Below are positions 16,181 to 24,780 of a stretch of DNA of 64,000 nucleotides, one piece after another. The notes beneath the pieces were generated by a model. It searched no databases. It was not told where the DNA came from and worked only from the letters and a program-made list of their open reading frames with translations. Source of the DNA: Variovorax beijingensis (GTDB lineage: Bacteria; Pseudomonadota; Gammaproteobacteria; Burkholderiales; Burkholderiaceae_C); the NCBI RefSeq assembly GCF_003951285.1, contig NZ_RXFQ01000014.1:1-64000 (forward strand), written 5' to 3'. The first letter of the stretch is position 1. Every line of letters begins with the position of its first letter. The translations under genes were made by a program, and so were the position numbers.

Positions 16181-18883
16181 TCAGCGCCCGCGGTCGGCCA
16201 GGCGTCCGGGCGGCGGCTTCTCATCGGCCAGGTTCCGGACCATGCGCCGCTGCCCCGAGTCCGCGGGCTCGGCGGGGTCGGCCTCGAAGCCCATCGCGCG
16301 CGAAAGCGCCAGCATGCGGGTGTTCTCGCGCAGCACCAGGCCGACCAGCCGCTGGATGCCGCGATGCCGGGCGTGCTCGATGAGCCGGTCGAAAAGCAGC
16401 GTGCCGAGCCCCTGGCCCTTGAGGTCGGAGCGCACGATGATCGCGAACTCGGCCTCCACGTTGTCGGGATCGCTCACGGTGCGCGCCACGCCCAGTGTCT
16501 CGGCTGCGCCATTCGCGTCCCGGGTTTCGGCGATGAAGGCCATCTCGCGGTCGTAGTCGATCTGCGTCAGCCGTGCAAGCTCGCTGCGCGGAAGCTCGCT
16601 GCGGCTGTGGAAGACGCGCATGCGGATGTCCTGCAGGTCGAGCGATTCGATGAAGCGCCGGTGCTGCGCTTCGTCCTCGGGGCGGATGGGCCGCACCACG
16701 ATCGCACGGCCATTCCATTGCTGCGTGCGAACCCATTGCGTGGGATAGGGCAGGATGGCAAAGCGCTCGGCGCCGCCCACCGGCGTCTTCGACAGCCGGA
16801 CGCGCGCATCGAGCGCCAGTGCGCCGTGCTCGTCGACCCACAGCGGGTTGATGTCGAGCTCGGCCAGCTGCGGCAGATCGGCCAGCATCTGCGACACCGC
16901 CATCAGCACGTCGTGCAGCGCATCGAGCCTTGCCGGCGGATGGTCGCGGTAGCCGGCCAGCAGGCGCGAGACGCGGGTGCGCGACACCAGTTCGCCTGCC
17001 AGGGCCCGGTTGAGCGGCGGCAGCGCGATGGCGCTGTCGGCGACGACTTCCACCGCGGTTCCGCCCTGTCCGCACAGGATCACCGGGCCGAAGACGCTGT
17101 CGATGCTGGCGCCGACGATGACCTCCTGCGCATGGGGCCGGTGCACGGTGGGCTGCACCGTGAAGCCGTCGATGCGCGCGCCGGGCCGGGCGGCGGCGAC
17201 AGCACTGCGCATCGTCCCGACCGCGTCCCGCAGCGCCGTGTCGTCGGCCAGTGCCAGCCGCACGCCGCCCACGTCCGACTTGTGCGTGATGTCGGGCGAC
17301 AGGATCTTCAGCGCCACCGGATAGCCGAGCTCGCGCGCGGCCGCCACCGCGGCGTCGGCCGAATCGGCCACCGCGATGGTGGGCACGGTGTCGATGCCGT
17401 AGGTCTTCAGCAGGGCCTTGGCTTCGTGCTCGTGCAGCCATTCGCGGCCTTCGGCCAGGGCGCTTTCCAGCAGGCCGAGCGCGGCGGCTGCTTCGGGCAG
17501 GGGATTGCGGCTGGCATCGGGCGTCTCGGTCAGGATCTCCTGGTTGCGCCTGTAGGTCTGCAGCATCGCAAAGGCATGCACCGCCTCTTCCGGCGTGGCG
17601 TAGTCGGCCACCCCGGCATCCTCGAAGAGCTTGCGCGCCTGCGCGACGGCCGCGTCGCCGAGCCAAGCGCTCATCACGCGCGAGGCGTGGCTGCGCACCA
17701 GCGGCAGGCAGGCGCGTGCGATGTCCTCGCTGCGCACGATGGCCGTGGGCGCATGGACGAAGAGCACCGCACCGGTGCCGGGCTCCGCCAGCAGGGCCGA
17801 AAGGGTTTGGGCGTAGCGCTCCACCGGCGCGTCGCCGATGATGTCGATCGGATTGGCATGCGACCAGTTCGCCGGCAGCACGGCATCGAGCCGGGCCAGC
17901 AGCGCCGCGCCGGGTTCGGCCAGCGCGATGCCGGCGCGCGCGGCCGCGTCGGCCGCCATGACGCCGGCGCCGCCGCCGTTGGTCATGACGGTGAGTTCGG
18001 TGCTGCGGTTGGTGCGAAAGCGCGCCAGCGTCTCGGCGGCGAGGAACAGCTCCTGCAGGGTGTCCACGCGCAGCATCCCGGCGCGCCGGATGGCGGCGTC
18101 GTACACCGTGTCCGAGCCCGCCAGCGCGCCGGTGTGCGACGCGGCGGCCTTCATGCCGTTGCCGGCGCGGCCGGCCTTCACTACGATGACGGGCTTGTTG
18201 CGTGCCGCCGCCCGCGCGGCCGACATGAACTTGCGCGGCGAATCGATGGCTTCCACATACAGCAGGATCGACCGCGTCCGCGCGTCGTTGGCCAGGTGGT
18301 CGAGCAGGTCGCCGAAGTCGACATCGCAATGGTCGCCCAGCGAAACCAGGTGCGACAGCCCGACGCCGCGGCTGCGCGTCCAGTCGAGCACCGCGGTCGC
18401 GAGCGCGCCCGACTGCGACACGAAGGCGATGTCTCCGGCCAGCGCATCGCAATGGGCAAAGCTGGCATTGAGCCCGATGTGCGGGCTCAGCAGCCCGATG
18501 CAGTTGGGCCCCAGCAGCCGGACCGTGTTCGCACGCGCGGCATCGAGTGCCGCCTGCTTCTGTTCGGCGCTCAGGCCCGCGGTCACGATGACCACGGCGC
18601 GGGTGCCGAGCGCGCCGAGTTCTCCGATCAATGCCGCCACCGTGTGCGGCGGCGTGCAGATCAGGGCGAGGTCGGGTGCGGCGGGCAGCTGCGAGGCCCG
18701 GGCGTACACCGGCATGCCGTCCAGCATGGCGTGCTTCGGATTCACCCCGTAGACCGGTCCGGAAAAAGCGCCGGCGCGCAGGTTGCGCCACACCGTGGCG
18801 CCGACGCTGCCGGGCCGGGCCGAGGCGCCGAACACGGCGACGGAAGCCGGCGACAGCAGGCGGTCGAGATGGCGGATGCTCAA
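16181..18883 (-). CDS. Acyl-CoA synthetase (ADP-forming)-like/GNAT fusion, Pat-type lysine acetyltransferase
   Basis: 900 aa, TTG start with GGAG 7 nt upstream. Order: CoA-binding domain (about 5-130, VAVFGASARPGSVG), succinyl-CoA-ligase-like domains (to about 460), ATP-grasp (about 490-700) and a C-terminal GNAT acetyltransferase (about 730-885, with the acetyl-CoA loop LKGQGLGTLLFDRLIEHAR). This is the layout of Pat/PatZ protein acetyltransferases, in which the synthetase part usually senses acyl-CoA rather than catalysing. Such enzymes acetylate and switch off acetyl-CoA synthetase and other targets. It ends the flavodoxin-protease-DksA operon under the box at 21398. Domain calls are secure; the substrate is inferred. 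Confidence 0.9.
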   Translation of the reverse strand: MSIRHLDRLLSPASVAVFGASARPGSVGATVWRNLRAGAFSGPVYGVNPKHAMLDGMPVYARASQLPAAPDLALICTPPHTVAALIGELGALGTRAVVIVTAGLSAEQKQAALDAARANTVRLLGPNCIGLLSPHIGLNASFAHCDALAGDIAFVSQSGALATAVLDWTRSRGVGLSHLVSLGDHCDVDFGDLLDHLANDARTRSILLYVEAIDSPRKFMSAARAAARNKPVIVVKAGRAGNGMKAAASHTGALAGSDTVYDAAIRRAGMLRVDTLQELFLAAETLARFRTNRSTELTVMTNGGGAGVMAADAAARAGIALAEPGAALLARLDAVLPANWSHANPIDIIGDAPVERYAQTLSALLAEPGTGAVLFVHAPTAIVRSEDIARACLPLVRSHASRVMSAWLGDAAVAQARKLFEDAGVADYATPEEAVHAFAMLQTYRRNQEILTETPDASRNPLPEAAAALGLLESALAEGREWLHEHEAKALLKTYGIDTVPTIAVADSADAAVAAARELGYPVALKILSPDITHKSDVGGVRLALADDTALRDAVGTMRSAVAAARPGARIDGFTVQPTVHRPHAQEVIVGASIDSVFGPVILCGQGGTAVEVVADSAIALPPLNRALAGELVSRTRVSRLLAGYRDHPPARLDALHDVLMAVSQMLADLPQLAELDINPLWVDEHGALALDARVRLSKTPVGGAERFAILPYPTQWVRTQQWNGRAIVVRPIRPEDEAQHRRFIESLDLQDIRMRVFHSRSELPRSELARLTQIDYDREMAFIAETRDANGAAETLGVARTVSDPDNVEAEFAIIVRSDLKGQGLGTLLFDRLIEHARHRGIQRLVGLVLRENTRMLALSRAMGFEADPAEPADSGQRRMVRNLADEKPPPGRLADRGR

Positions 18884-18935
18884 TGGGATCTCCGGATGGT
18901 TCGGCCTTGGTCCTGCCCGGCGAGGCCGGCGGGGT

Positions 18936-19310
18936 TCAGCGGCGGTGGCCCGCCTCCGCCAAGGCCTGGCAAGCGGCGCAGCGGATGGCCATGGGCTGCG
19001 CCAGCAGGCGGTCGCGCGGGATGTCCTCGCCGCAATCGGTGCAGATGCCGTAGCGGCCTTCGGCGATGCGTTGCTGCGCCTGCTCGATCTCGCTCAATCG
19101 CAGGCGGTCGACCTCGATTTCCGCAAAGCGCACATCGTCCTGCCGCTCGGTCTCCGCCTCGTCGGCATGGCTTCGTACCTCATGCGCATCGTCGGTCGAG
19201 CTTGAATGGATGCCCGGAGCGCTTTCGCGCAGCTCCTTCAGGACCTGGCTCTTCATGAGCTCGAGTTGCCGGGCCAGCATGTCGCGGTCGGTGGCGTTCA
19301 GGTGTTTCAT
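18936..19310 (-). CDS. DksA/TraR-family zinc-finger protein
   Basis: 124 aa, overlapping the upstream protease gene by 4 nt (ATGA). A long N-terminal helical hairpin rich in Glu/Arg is followed by the C4 zinc finger CTDCGEDIP...CAAC (about residues 88-112). DksA-type proteins enter the RNA polymerase secondary channel and modulate promoters together with ppGpp. The acidic coiled-coil tip (about 55-65, HADEAETERQDD) keeps acidic residues. Placement among stress genes suggests a dedicated transcription modulator. This is likely an extra copy; the housekeeping DksA would be elsewhere. Confidence 0.88.
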   Translation of the reverse strand: MKHLNATDRDMLARQLELMKSQVLKELRESAPGIHSSSTDDAHEVRSHADEAETERQDDVRFAEIEVDRLRLSEIEQAQQRIAEGRYGICTDCGEDIPRDRLLAQPMAIRCAACQALAEAGHRR

Positions 19311-20797
19311 TGCGTTCTCGTTGAAATCGGCGTTCGAAGAAGAGATGTTGCCGCGGCGGCCTGCTGTTCCGGCATGCGCACCGCGACATACGCCAGGCGC
19401 CCGTCGCGCAGCACCAGCAGCGCGATCGGCCGACCGGCCGGCATGCGTGACAGGATCTGCCTGAACTGATCGACGCGGTCGAGGCGCATGTCGTTGAGGG
19501 CCACGATGAAATCGCCGGCGCGGATGCCTTCGCTGCGTGCGAGCCCGGTGGCGTCGCGCACCAGCAGGCCGCTGCCGATGCGCAGCTGCGCCTTCTGCGC
19601 CGCGGACACTTCGCCCAGGCTCAGGCCCAGGCCGTCGTTCCATTCGGGCGCGGCGGCAGGCAGCAGGGAGGTCCTGGCCGCCGGCTGCTCCGAGGGCGTG
19701 ATCCAGACGGTGCGCTGCGCGCCGTGCCGCCAGACCTCCATGCGGCTGCGGTTGCCCGGGATGCGGTCCTCGATCTGGCGCAGCAGCGCGGTCAGGCGCG
19801 AGACCGCAAGGCCGTCGAAGGCCGTCACGATGTCTCCCTGCACGAGGCCGGCAGCATGCGCCGGGCTGTCCGCATCGACGCGGACCACGAGCGCACCGGC
19901 AGCTGCCGGCAGCGCGAACGACTGGGCCAGCTCGGGCGTCACTTCCTGGAACTCCGCGCCCAGGCGGGCGCGCCGGACACTGCCGCGCGCGCGCAGCTGC
20001 GTCGCGATCCGTATCGCCAGGTTGATGGGCACCGCGAACGACAGGCCCATGTAGCCGCCGCTGCCGCTGTAGATCATCGAATTGATGCCGACGACCTCGC
20101 CGCGGCTGTCGAAGAGCGGGCTGCCGGAACTGCCCGGGTTGATGGCGACGTCGGTCTGGATGAAGGGGACGTCGCCGGCGCCGCCCACGAGGCGGTCCAC
20201 GGCGCTGATCACGCCCGCCGTGACGCTGCCGTGGAATCCGAACGGCGCGCTGATGGCCGCCACCCAGTCGCCCGGAACGAGCCGCGAGGAGTCGCCGATG
20301 ACGGCAGCGGACAGGCCGGTGGCGTCGATCTTCAGCAGGCCGACATCGGTGCGCCTGTCGGCGCCGACCACGCGTGCCATGAAGCGCCGGCCATCGTCGA
20401 GCCGGACCTGGGCCTCGTCGATGTTCGCGACCACGTGCGCGCTGGTGAGGATCAATCCGTCGCTGCTGATGATCACCCCGGAAGCGAGGTCGCGGATCTG
20501 GCTGATGCGCACGCTGGCCGGCAGCGGCCAGGCAAGGCGGTCGGCAAAGTCGCGCTCGGGCGCGATCTCCAGCTCGATGTCTTCCGGGTTCTGGTCGCGC
20601 CCGATGCGCAGCGTGCTGATGTCGACGACCGAGGCGCTGCGGCTTGCGACGAGAGAGGAAAAGGCCGGCGCCGAAGGCGCGCCGCCGGATCGGGCGGTGC
20701 CGGATGCCGGTGCAGCGGCCGGCAAGGGCGCCGTGGCGCACGCTGCCAGCAGGCCGGCACACGCCGCCGCGAGGATGAAGCGCTGGATCGACCGCAC
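19307..20797 (-). CDS. HtrA/Deg-type trypsin-like serine protease, predicted lipoprotein
   Basis: 496 aa from a GTG with AGGG upstream; a TTG at 20812, overlapping the flavodoxin stop as TTGA, would add five residues. The N-terminus is a lipoprotein signal (FILAAACAGLLAAC, lipobox LLAAC). The trypsin-like domain has the triad His in LTSAHVV (about 122), Asp in RRTDVGLLKI (about 150) and Ser in NPGSSGSPLF (about 227). Two PDZ domains follow (about 300-375 and 400-485). It should degrade or refold damaged envelope proteins in the periplasm. Second gene of the operon starting with flavodoxin. Confidence 0.9.
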   Translation of the reverse strand: MRSIQRFILAAACAGLLAACATAPLPAAAPASGTARSGGAPSAPAFSSLVASRSASVVDISTLRIGRDQNPEDIELEIAPERDFADRLAWPLPASVRISQIRDLASGVIISSDGLILTSAHVVANIDEAQVRLDDGRRFMARVVGADRRTDVGLLKIDATGLSAAVIGDSSRLVPGDWVAAISAPFGFHGSVTAGVISAVDRLVGGAGDVPFIQTDVAINPGSSGSPLFDSRGEVVGINSMIYSGSGGYMGLSFAVPINLAIRIATQLRARGSVRRARLGAEFQEVTPELAQSFALPAAAGALVVRVDADSPAHAAGLVQGDIVTAFDGLAVSRLTALLRQIEDRIPGNRSRMEVWRHGAQRTVWITPSEQPAARTSLLPAAAPEWNDGLGLSLGEVSAAQKAQLRIGSGLLVRDATGLARSEGIRAGDFIVALNDMRLDRVDQFRQILSRMPAGRPIALLVLRDGRLAYVAVRMPEQQAAAATSLLRTPISTRTQ

Positions 20798-20808
20798 GGC
20801 AGACCCTG

Positions 20809-21336
20809 TCAAAGCGCCTGGGGCGACAGGACGGCGGGCCGGACCGCCGACTGTGCGCCTTCGGCATTGCGCACCGCCGTGCCGAACGCCTGCAGCCGCG
20901 TGGCGAAACTGCCGTCGTCCACTTCGCGCGTGGTGAACGCCGTATCGAGGATGGGAGCGCGCCCGATCAGGCGGCTGATCTCTGCCACGGCATGGGGCGC
21001 GCCGCTTCCCCCCATGACCGAGACCACCGCCACGTCGGGCAGGTGATGGCGCCGCGTGCCGACGAAGCTGCGCATCGGTCCGGCCAGGCGCTGTCCCCAG
21101 ATCGGCGACACCAGCACCACGGCGTCGAAGTCCTTCGTCTTCGGACCGTCGTAGCGGATCTGCGGGTGCCGGCGAAAGACCGAATCGAGCAGGCAGCGAA
21201 AGCCGCCGAGGGCGCCGGCGCGCGGCCGGGTTTCGGCGATCTCGGCCATGGGCCAGCCCTGCTGGCTGCATAGCAGCTGCGCCACCTTGCGCGACGTTCC
21301 CGTGTAGGAGTAGACGACCACGAGGATCTTGTTCAT
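20809..21336 (-). CDS. Flavodoxin-family protein
   Basis: 175 aa. The N-terminus has the FMN phosphate-binding loop YSYTGTSRKVA (about residues 9-19), then LVSPIWGQRLAGPMRSF (about 95-111), the pattern of flavodoxin-like NAD(P)H:quinone reductases and flavodoxins. No signal peptide; cytosolic electron carrier or reductase. First gene of an operon with protease, DksA/TraR and Pat. A -10-like TACATT placed 29.5 bp from the FNR-type box at 21398 precedes it. Confidence 0.85.
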   Translation of the reverse strand: MNKILVVVYSYTGTSRKVAQLLCSQQGWPMAEIAETRPRAGALGGFRCLLDSVFRRHPQIRYDGPKTKDFDAVVLVSPIWGQRLAGPMRSFVGTRRHHLPDVAVVSVMGGSGAPHAVAEISRLIGRAPILDTAFTTREVDDGSFATRLQAFGTAVRNAEGAQSAVRPAVLSPQAL

Positions 21337-21397
21337 GGCTCACCCTTGGTGTGTGTTCATGGAGCAGTCAATGTAGGCCGCGCGCGCCGCGGCTGCC

Positions 21398-21411
21398 TTG
21401 ATCTGGAACAA
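21398..21411. promoter_or_regulatory. FNR/ANR-type box between flavodoxin operon and USP
   Basis: TTGAT-CTGG-AACAA. On the minus strand TACATT (21375 to 21370) lies 29.5 bp from the centre, predicting a start near 21363 for the flavodoxin-protease-DksA-Pat operon. On the plus strand GAACAT at 21434 is at the same distance for the USP at 21474, so the box appears bidirectional. Confidence 0.8.
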
Positions 21412-21473
21412 GGCGCATCTGCCGGCCGGCGGCGAACATCCGCCCATCTCCAACGAGCCAACAAAGGAACATC

Positions 21474-21896
21474 ATGAAAATTCTTCTTGCCGTGGATGGC
21501 AGCGAATACACGGCTCGCATGCTCGACTACCTGGCTGCGCACAAGGAGTGGTCGAACGCAGGCCACGCGTTCACGGTCTTCAACGCGGTGCTGCCGGTGC
21601 CCCATCGCGCAGCAGCCTTCGCGGGGCCGGACCTCGTGCACAGCTACTACGACGACGAGGCACGCGTCGTTCTGGATCCGGTGCGCGCCGCGCTGGCCGC
21701 GTGCGGCATCGAGGCGGCGTTCGCCCACAAGGTCGGCCATCCCGCGGACGAGATCGCCAACTTTGCGGAGCACGGAAAGTTCGACCTCGTGATCATGGGA
21801 TCGCGCGGGCACGGCGCGCTGACGAATCTCGTGCTGGGTTCGGTGGCGATGAAGGTGCTGGCCCGCTGCACGGTGCCCGTGCTGCTGGTGCGCTGA
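21474..21896 (+). CDS. Universal stress protein (single domain)
   Basis: 140 aa. Opens MKILLAVDGSEYTARML, has the acidic middle typical of the family and ends DLVIMGSRGHGALTNLVLGSVAMKVLARCTVPVLLVR with the full ATP-binding signature. Close in form to the 51268 USP. AAAGGAA lies 8 nt upstream of the ATG. Divergent from the flavodoxin operon, sharing its FNR-type box. Confidence 0.93.
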   Translation: MKILLAVDGSEYTARMLDYLAAHKEWSNAGHAFTVFNAVLPVPHRAAAFAGPDLVHSYYDDEARVVLDPVRAALAACGIEAAFAHKVGHPADEIANFAEHGKFDLVIMGSRGHGALTNLVLGSVAMKVLARCTVPVLLVR

Positions 21897-21957
21897 ACGC
21901 GATCGTCCGGACCCGGTTCGTGGCACGCATGGACGCGATGAAGCCGCGAAGGCGGGA

Positions 21958-21971
21958 TTGATCTGCGTCAA
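21958..21971 (+). promoter_or_regulatory. FNR/ANR-type box upstream of a small lipoprotein
   Basis: TTGAT-CTGC-GTCAA; GATGAT at 21994 is 29.5 bp from the centre. Predicted start near 22006 for the gene at 22027. Confidence 0.75.
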
Positions 21972-22026
21972 TCGGACGAGCCGGCGACGAGCCGATGATC
22001 TCTTGTCAACTCTTCAAGGATTCGCC

Positions 22027-22413
22027 ATGAACATTATTCGCACACTCGGTCCGGTTGCACTGGCATTTCTGGCGGGTTGCACCGCGCTGCCTTCGGCGGA
22101 CGGCAAGAAGGACAAGGATCATCTGCTGCACCATCCGCCTGCGGCGATGAAGTCGGACCAGCAGATGGCGCAGATGCGCGAGATGCACCGGAAGATGATG
22201 GCCGCCAAGACCCCGCAGGAACGCCAGGCGCTGATGGCCGAACACATGAAGGCCATGCAGGGCGGGATGTCGATGATGTGCCAGATGGGCGCCGCGCCGG
22301 CCCCGCAGTCCGGCGCCCCGTCCGACGACATGATGAAGCGCTGCATGGCCATGAGGGACATGACCATGCAGATGATGCAGGACCGGGAACGCCTCCAATC
22401 GCCTGCGCGGTAG
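22027..22413 (+). CDS. Small methionine-rich lipoprotein
   Basis: 128 aa. A signal peptide with lipobox LAFLAGC ends near residue 18. The mature part is very rich in Met, His and Gln (for example HLLHHPPAAMKSDQQM and MQGGMSMMCQMG) with two cysteines. Such composition recalls periplasmic copper-binding or copper-resistance proteins, but no named family was recognised. It heads a likely operon with a phasin-like protein and a tandem USP. A metal role is inference only. Confidence 0.7.
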   Translation: MNIIRTLGPVALAFLAGCTALPSADGKKDKDHLLHHPPAAMKSDQQMAQMREMHRKMMAAKTPQERQALMAEHMKAMQGGMSMMCQMGAAPAPQSGAPSDDMMKRCMAMRDMTMQMMQDRERLQSPAR

Positions 22414-22442
22414 GCCGGCGCACCGATCTTGCCCCGCCCATC

Positions 22443-22850
22443 ATGCACAACGACTTCACCTTCCCGCTGGCGCTTTGCAAGGCGCAGTGGAGCGTTGGCC
22501 TGCACACGCTCGCCATGCTCGAGACCTGCGGCGCAGAGGGCCTCTCGCTTGGCGCGCACATGCTGCAGGACCGCAGCGCGCAACGCCGTGCCGATTCGGA
22601 TGCCGTCTCGGGTGCGGGCGACTGGCAGGCACTGGCCATCGCGGCGGCGAATGCGTTCTGGCGCACGTCCGGCGGCGCACCGGATCATCCGGAGACTGCG
22701 ATCACCGCGGAGCACCGCGCGGCAGACACCGTGCCGTCGCGCAATGCCGTGGTGCAGGACGCGGTGCGCACGCTGCACGCAGCGCTGAGTGCGCGCCCGG
22801 TCCGGCACCCCCGCAAAGGCGGGGCCGGGCCCTCCCGGGCCAAGGCATGA
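22443..22850 (+). CDS. Phasin-like protein
   Basis: 135 aa, ATG at 22443. The N-terminal helix (FPLALCKAQWSVGLHTLAMLE) resembles phasins, which coat polyhydroxybutyrate granules through amphipathic helices. The family signature is weak and the C-terminal third is low-complexity and basic. Its stop overlaps the next USP start (ATGA), so the two are coupled. A PhaB-like reductase lies 2 kb away, supporting a polyhydroxyalkanoate link. Could be an unrelated small helical protein. Confidence 0.55.
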   Translation: MHNDFTFPLALCKAQWSVGLHTLAMLETCGAEGLSLGAHMLQDRSAQRRADSDAVSGAGDWQALAIAAANAFWRTSGGAPDHPETAITAEHRAADTVPSRNAVVQDAVRTLHAALSARPVRHPRKGGAGPSRAKA

Positions 22851-23683
22851 CGCTCTCGACCATCGCTGTCCATCTCGACCATACGGAGCGCTGCGAGGTC
22901 CGCGCCCTGCTGGCGGCCCGCCTGGCGAAGCGCCATGGCAGCCACCTGCGCGGGATCGTGCCCACGGGCGTGCGCAAGGACGCGGGCATGCCGCCACCGC
23001 ATGCAGCGGAAGGGCAGGCGGTCATCGTTTCGCCATCGCTGCACCTGCGCAGGCGCGCCGAAACCGTCGCGCATGTCTTTCTCGACCGGGTCCGCGGTCT
23101 GGGCCTGCTGTCCTTCGACGTGCGCCTGGTGGACGGCGAACCGGCGGACGCCGTCGTTGCGCAAGGCCGCGCCGGCGACCTGCTCATCGTCGGCCAGCCC
23201 GACGGGCCGGCGGCCGTGGAGGATTCGGCACGCCGCCTGCCGGAAGAAGTGATGCTGCATGCCGGGGGATCCGTGCTCATCCTGCCTCGCACAGGCCGCT
23301 TCGATGCGGCTGGAGACAGGGTGCTGGTTGCCTGGGACGGGAGCCGGGAGGCGGCGTTCTCGGTGCGCGGCGCGCTGCCGTTGCTGCGCCGGGCTTCGCA
23401 GGTCATGCTCGTGTCGCTGGCGCATGCCAAAGGTGCCGCGGCTGCGCGGTGCTGCCGTGAAGCCGAAAGCTGGCTGCGGCGGCACGGCATCGAAGCTGCG
23501 GTAGAGCAACGCGCAGGCTGCGCGGATTTCGCTGCCGCCTTGCTCGGATGCGCCTCGATGGCCGCCGCCGATCTGATCGTGATGGGGGGCTATGGCCATG
23601 CCAGGTCGCGCGAGCGTCTTCTCGGCGGCGTCACGCACGATGTGCTGGCCCGCGCCTATATTCCGGTACTGATGGCGCATTGA
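22847..23683 (+). CDS. Universal stress protein, tandem-domain type
   Basis: 278 aa, ATG overlapping the phasin-like stop. Two USP halves: the first (about 1-145) is divergent; the second (about 150-278) opens with RVLVAWDGSREAAFSVRGALPLL and ends DLIVMGGYGHARSRERLLGGVTHDVLARAYIPVLMAH, carrying the ATP-binding signature. Similar in design to the 8045 USP. Last gene of the lipoprotein-phasin-USP unit. Confidence 0.9.
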   Translation: MTLSTIAVHLDHTERCEVRALLAARLAKRHGSHLRGIVPTGVRKDAGMPPPHAAEGQAVIVSPSLHLRRRAETVAHVFLDRVRGLGLLSFDVRLVDGEPADAVVAQGRAGDLLIVGQPDGPAAVEDSARRLPEEVMLHAGGSVLILPRTGRFDAAGDRVLVAWDGSREAAFSVRGALPLLRRASQVMLVSLAHAKGAAAARCCREAESWLRRHGIEAAVEQRAGCADFAAALLGCASMAAADLIVMGGYGHARSRERLLGGVTHDVLARAYIPVLMAH

Positions 23684-23684
23684 A

Positions 23685-23715
23685 GCCGCAGGCCCCGAGC
23701 GAGGGCACCTGCGGC
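23685..23715. terminator. Hairpin between convergent USP and alcohol dehydrogenase
   Basis: GCCGCAGG and CCTGCGGC form a perfect 8-bp stem with inner GC-rich pairing. It occupies nearly the whole 38-bp gap between two convergent stop codons. No T-tract, but the position fits a bidirectional transcription end. Confidence 0.45.
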
Positions 23716-23721
23716 GCCCGT

Positions 23722-24732
23722 TCAGGGCACCAGGACCGCGGCCCCTTCGATCCGGCCGGCGCGCAGGTCGTCCAGTGCCTCGTTGGCCTGCATCAATGGA
23801 TAGGTCTTGACGTGGACCTGCAGCGGATGCGCCTGTGCGAAGGCCAGGAACTCGCGGGCGTCGGCGCGGGTGAGGTTGGCCACCGACGCCACGCTGCGCT
23901 CTTCCCAGAGCCAGCGATAGGGAAAGGCCGGGATGTCGCTCATGTGGATGCCGCCGCACACCACCCGGCCACCCTTGCGCACGGCTCGCAACGCCGCCGG
24001 CACCAGCTCGCCGGCAGGCGCAAAGATGACGGCCGCGTCCAGCGGCTGGGGCGGGCATGCGTTCGAGCCGCCCGCCCACCGGACGCCGAGGCTGCGCGCG
24101 AAAGCCTGCGCCTCGTGGTCGCCGGGCCGGGTGAATGCGTAGACCTCTCGGCCCTGGACCACGGCCGCCTGCGCCACCAGGTGCGCCGCGGCGCCGAAGC
24201 CGAAGAGCCCCAGCCGGCGCGCGCCTTCACCGGCCGCCTTCAGGCTGCGCCAGCCGATCAGACCGGCGCACAGCAGGGGGGCGATGCGTGCGGCATCCGC
24301 TTCGGGCAGGGTCAGCGGCAGGCAGAACGCCGCCTCGGCGATCACGTGGCTCGCGAAGCCGCCGTCGCGGTGGTAGCCGGTGAAGCGCGGCGCATCGCAC
24401 AGGTTCTCGCGGCCCGCGATGCAGAAGTCGCAGCAGCCGCAGCTGTGGCCCAGCCACGGCACGCCCACGCGATCGCCGATGCGACAGCCCTCCACGCCGG
24501 GGCCGAGCGCCTCCACGACGCCGACGATCTCGTGCCCGGGCACGATCGGCAGCACGGGCAGCGGCAGGTCGCCATCGGCGATGTGCAGGTCGGTGCGGCA
24601 GACCGCGCAGGCCAGCACGCGCAGGCGCAGCTCGCCCGCGCCGGGTGTCGGGATCCTGCGTCGCTGCAATTCGAGCGGCAGCATCGCTGCGCTCAGTACC
24701 ATGGCGCGCATGGTCGCGGGCTCGTCAGTCAT
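23722..24732 (-). CDS. Zinc-dependent alcohol dehydrogenase family protein
   Basis: 336 aa. Catalytic zinc motifs AVCRTDLH and PGHEIVG; structural zinc motif CGCCDFCIAGRENLC; later LLCAGLIGW. The nucleotide loop LGLFGFGAAAHLVAQ (about 170-184) has the GxGxxA form. Distant from the AdhP at 13267, more like the AdhA-type subgroup. It is the last gene of a BON-PhaB-like-ADH operon, so a role in removing reductant at low oxygen is plausible. Substrate unknown. Confidence 0.88.
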   Translation of the reverse strand: MTDEPATMRAMVLSAAMLPLELQRRRIPTPGAGELRLRVLACAVCRTDLHIADGDLPLPVLPIVPGHEIVGVVEALGPGVEGCRIGDRVGVPWLGHSCGCCDFCIAGRENLCDAPRFTGYHRDGGFASHVIAEAAFCLPLTLPEADAARIAPLLCAGLIGWRSLKAAGEGARRLGLFGFGAAAHLVAQAAVVQGREVYAFTRPGDHEAQAFARSLGVRWAGGSNACPPQPLDAAVIFAPAGELVPAALRAVRKGGRVVCGGIHMSDIPAFPYRWLWEERSVASVANLTRADAREFLAFAQAHPLQVHVKTYPLMQANEALDDLRAGRIEGAAVLVP

Positions 24733-24780
24733 GTCGACACTCGCCTTCGAAGAAGGAATGAGGCGCAGCCACTGCGCAGC

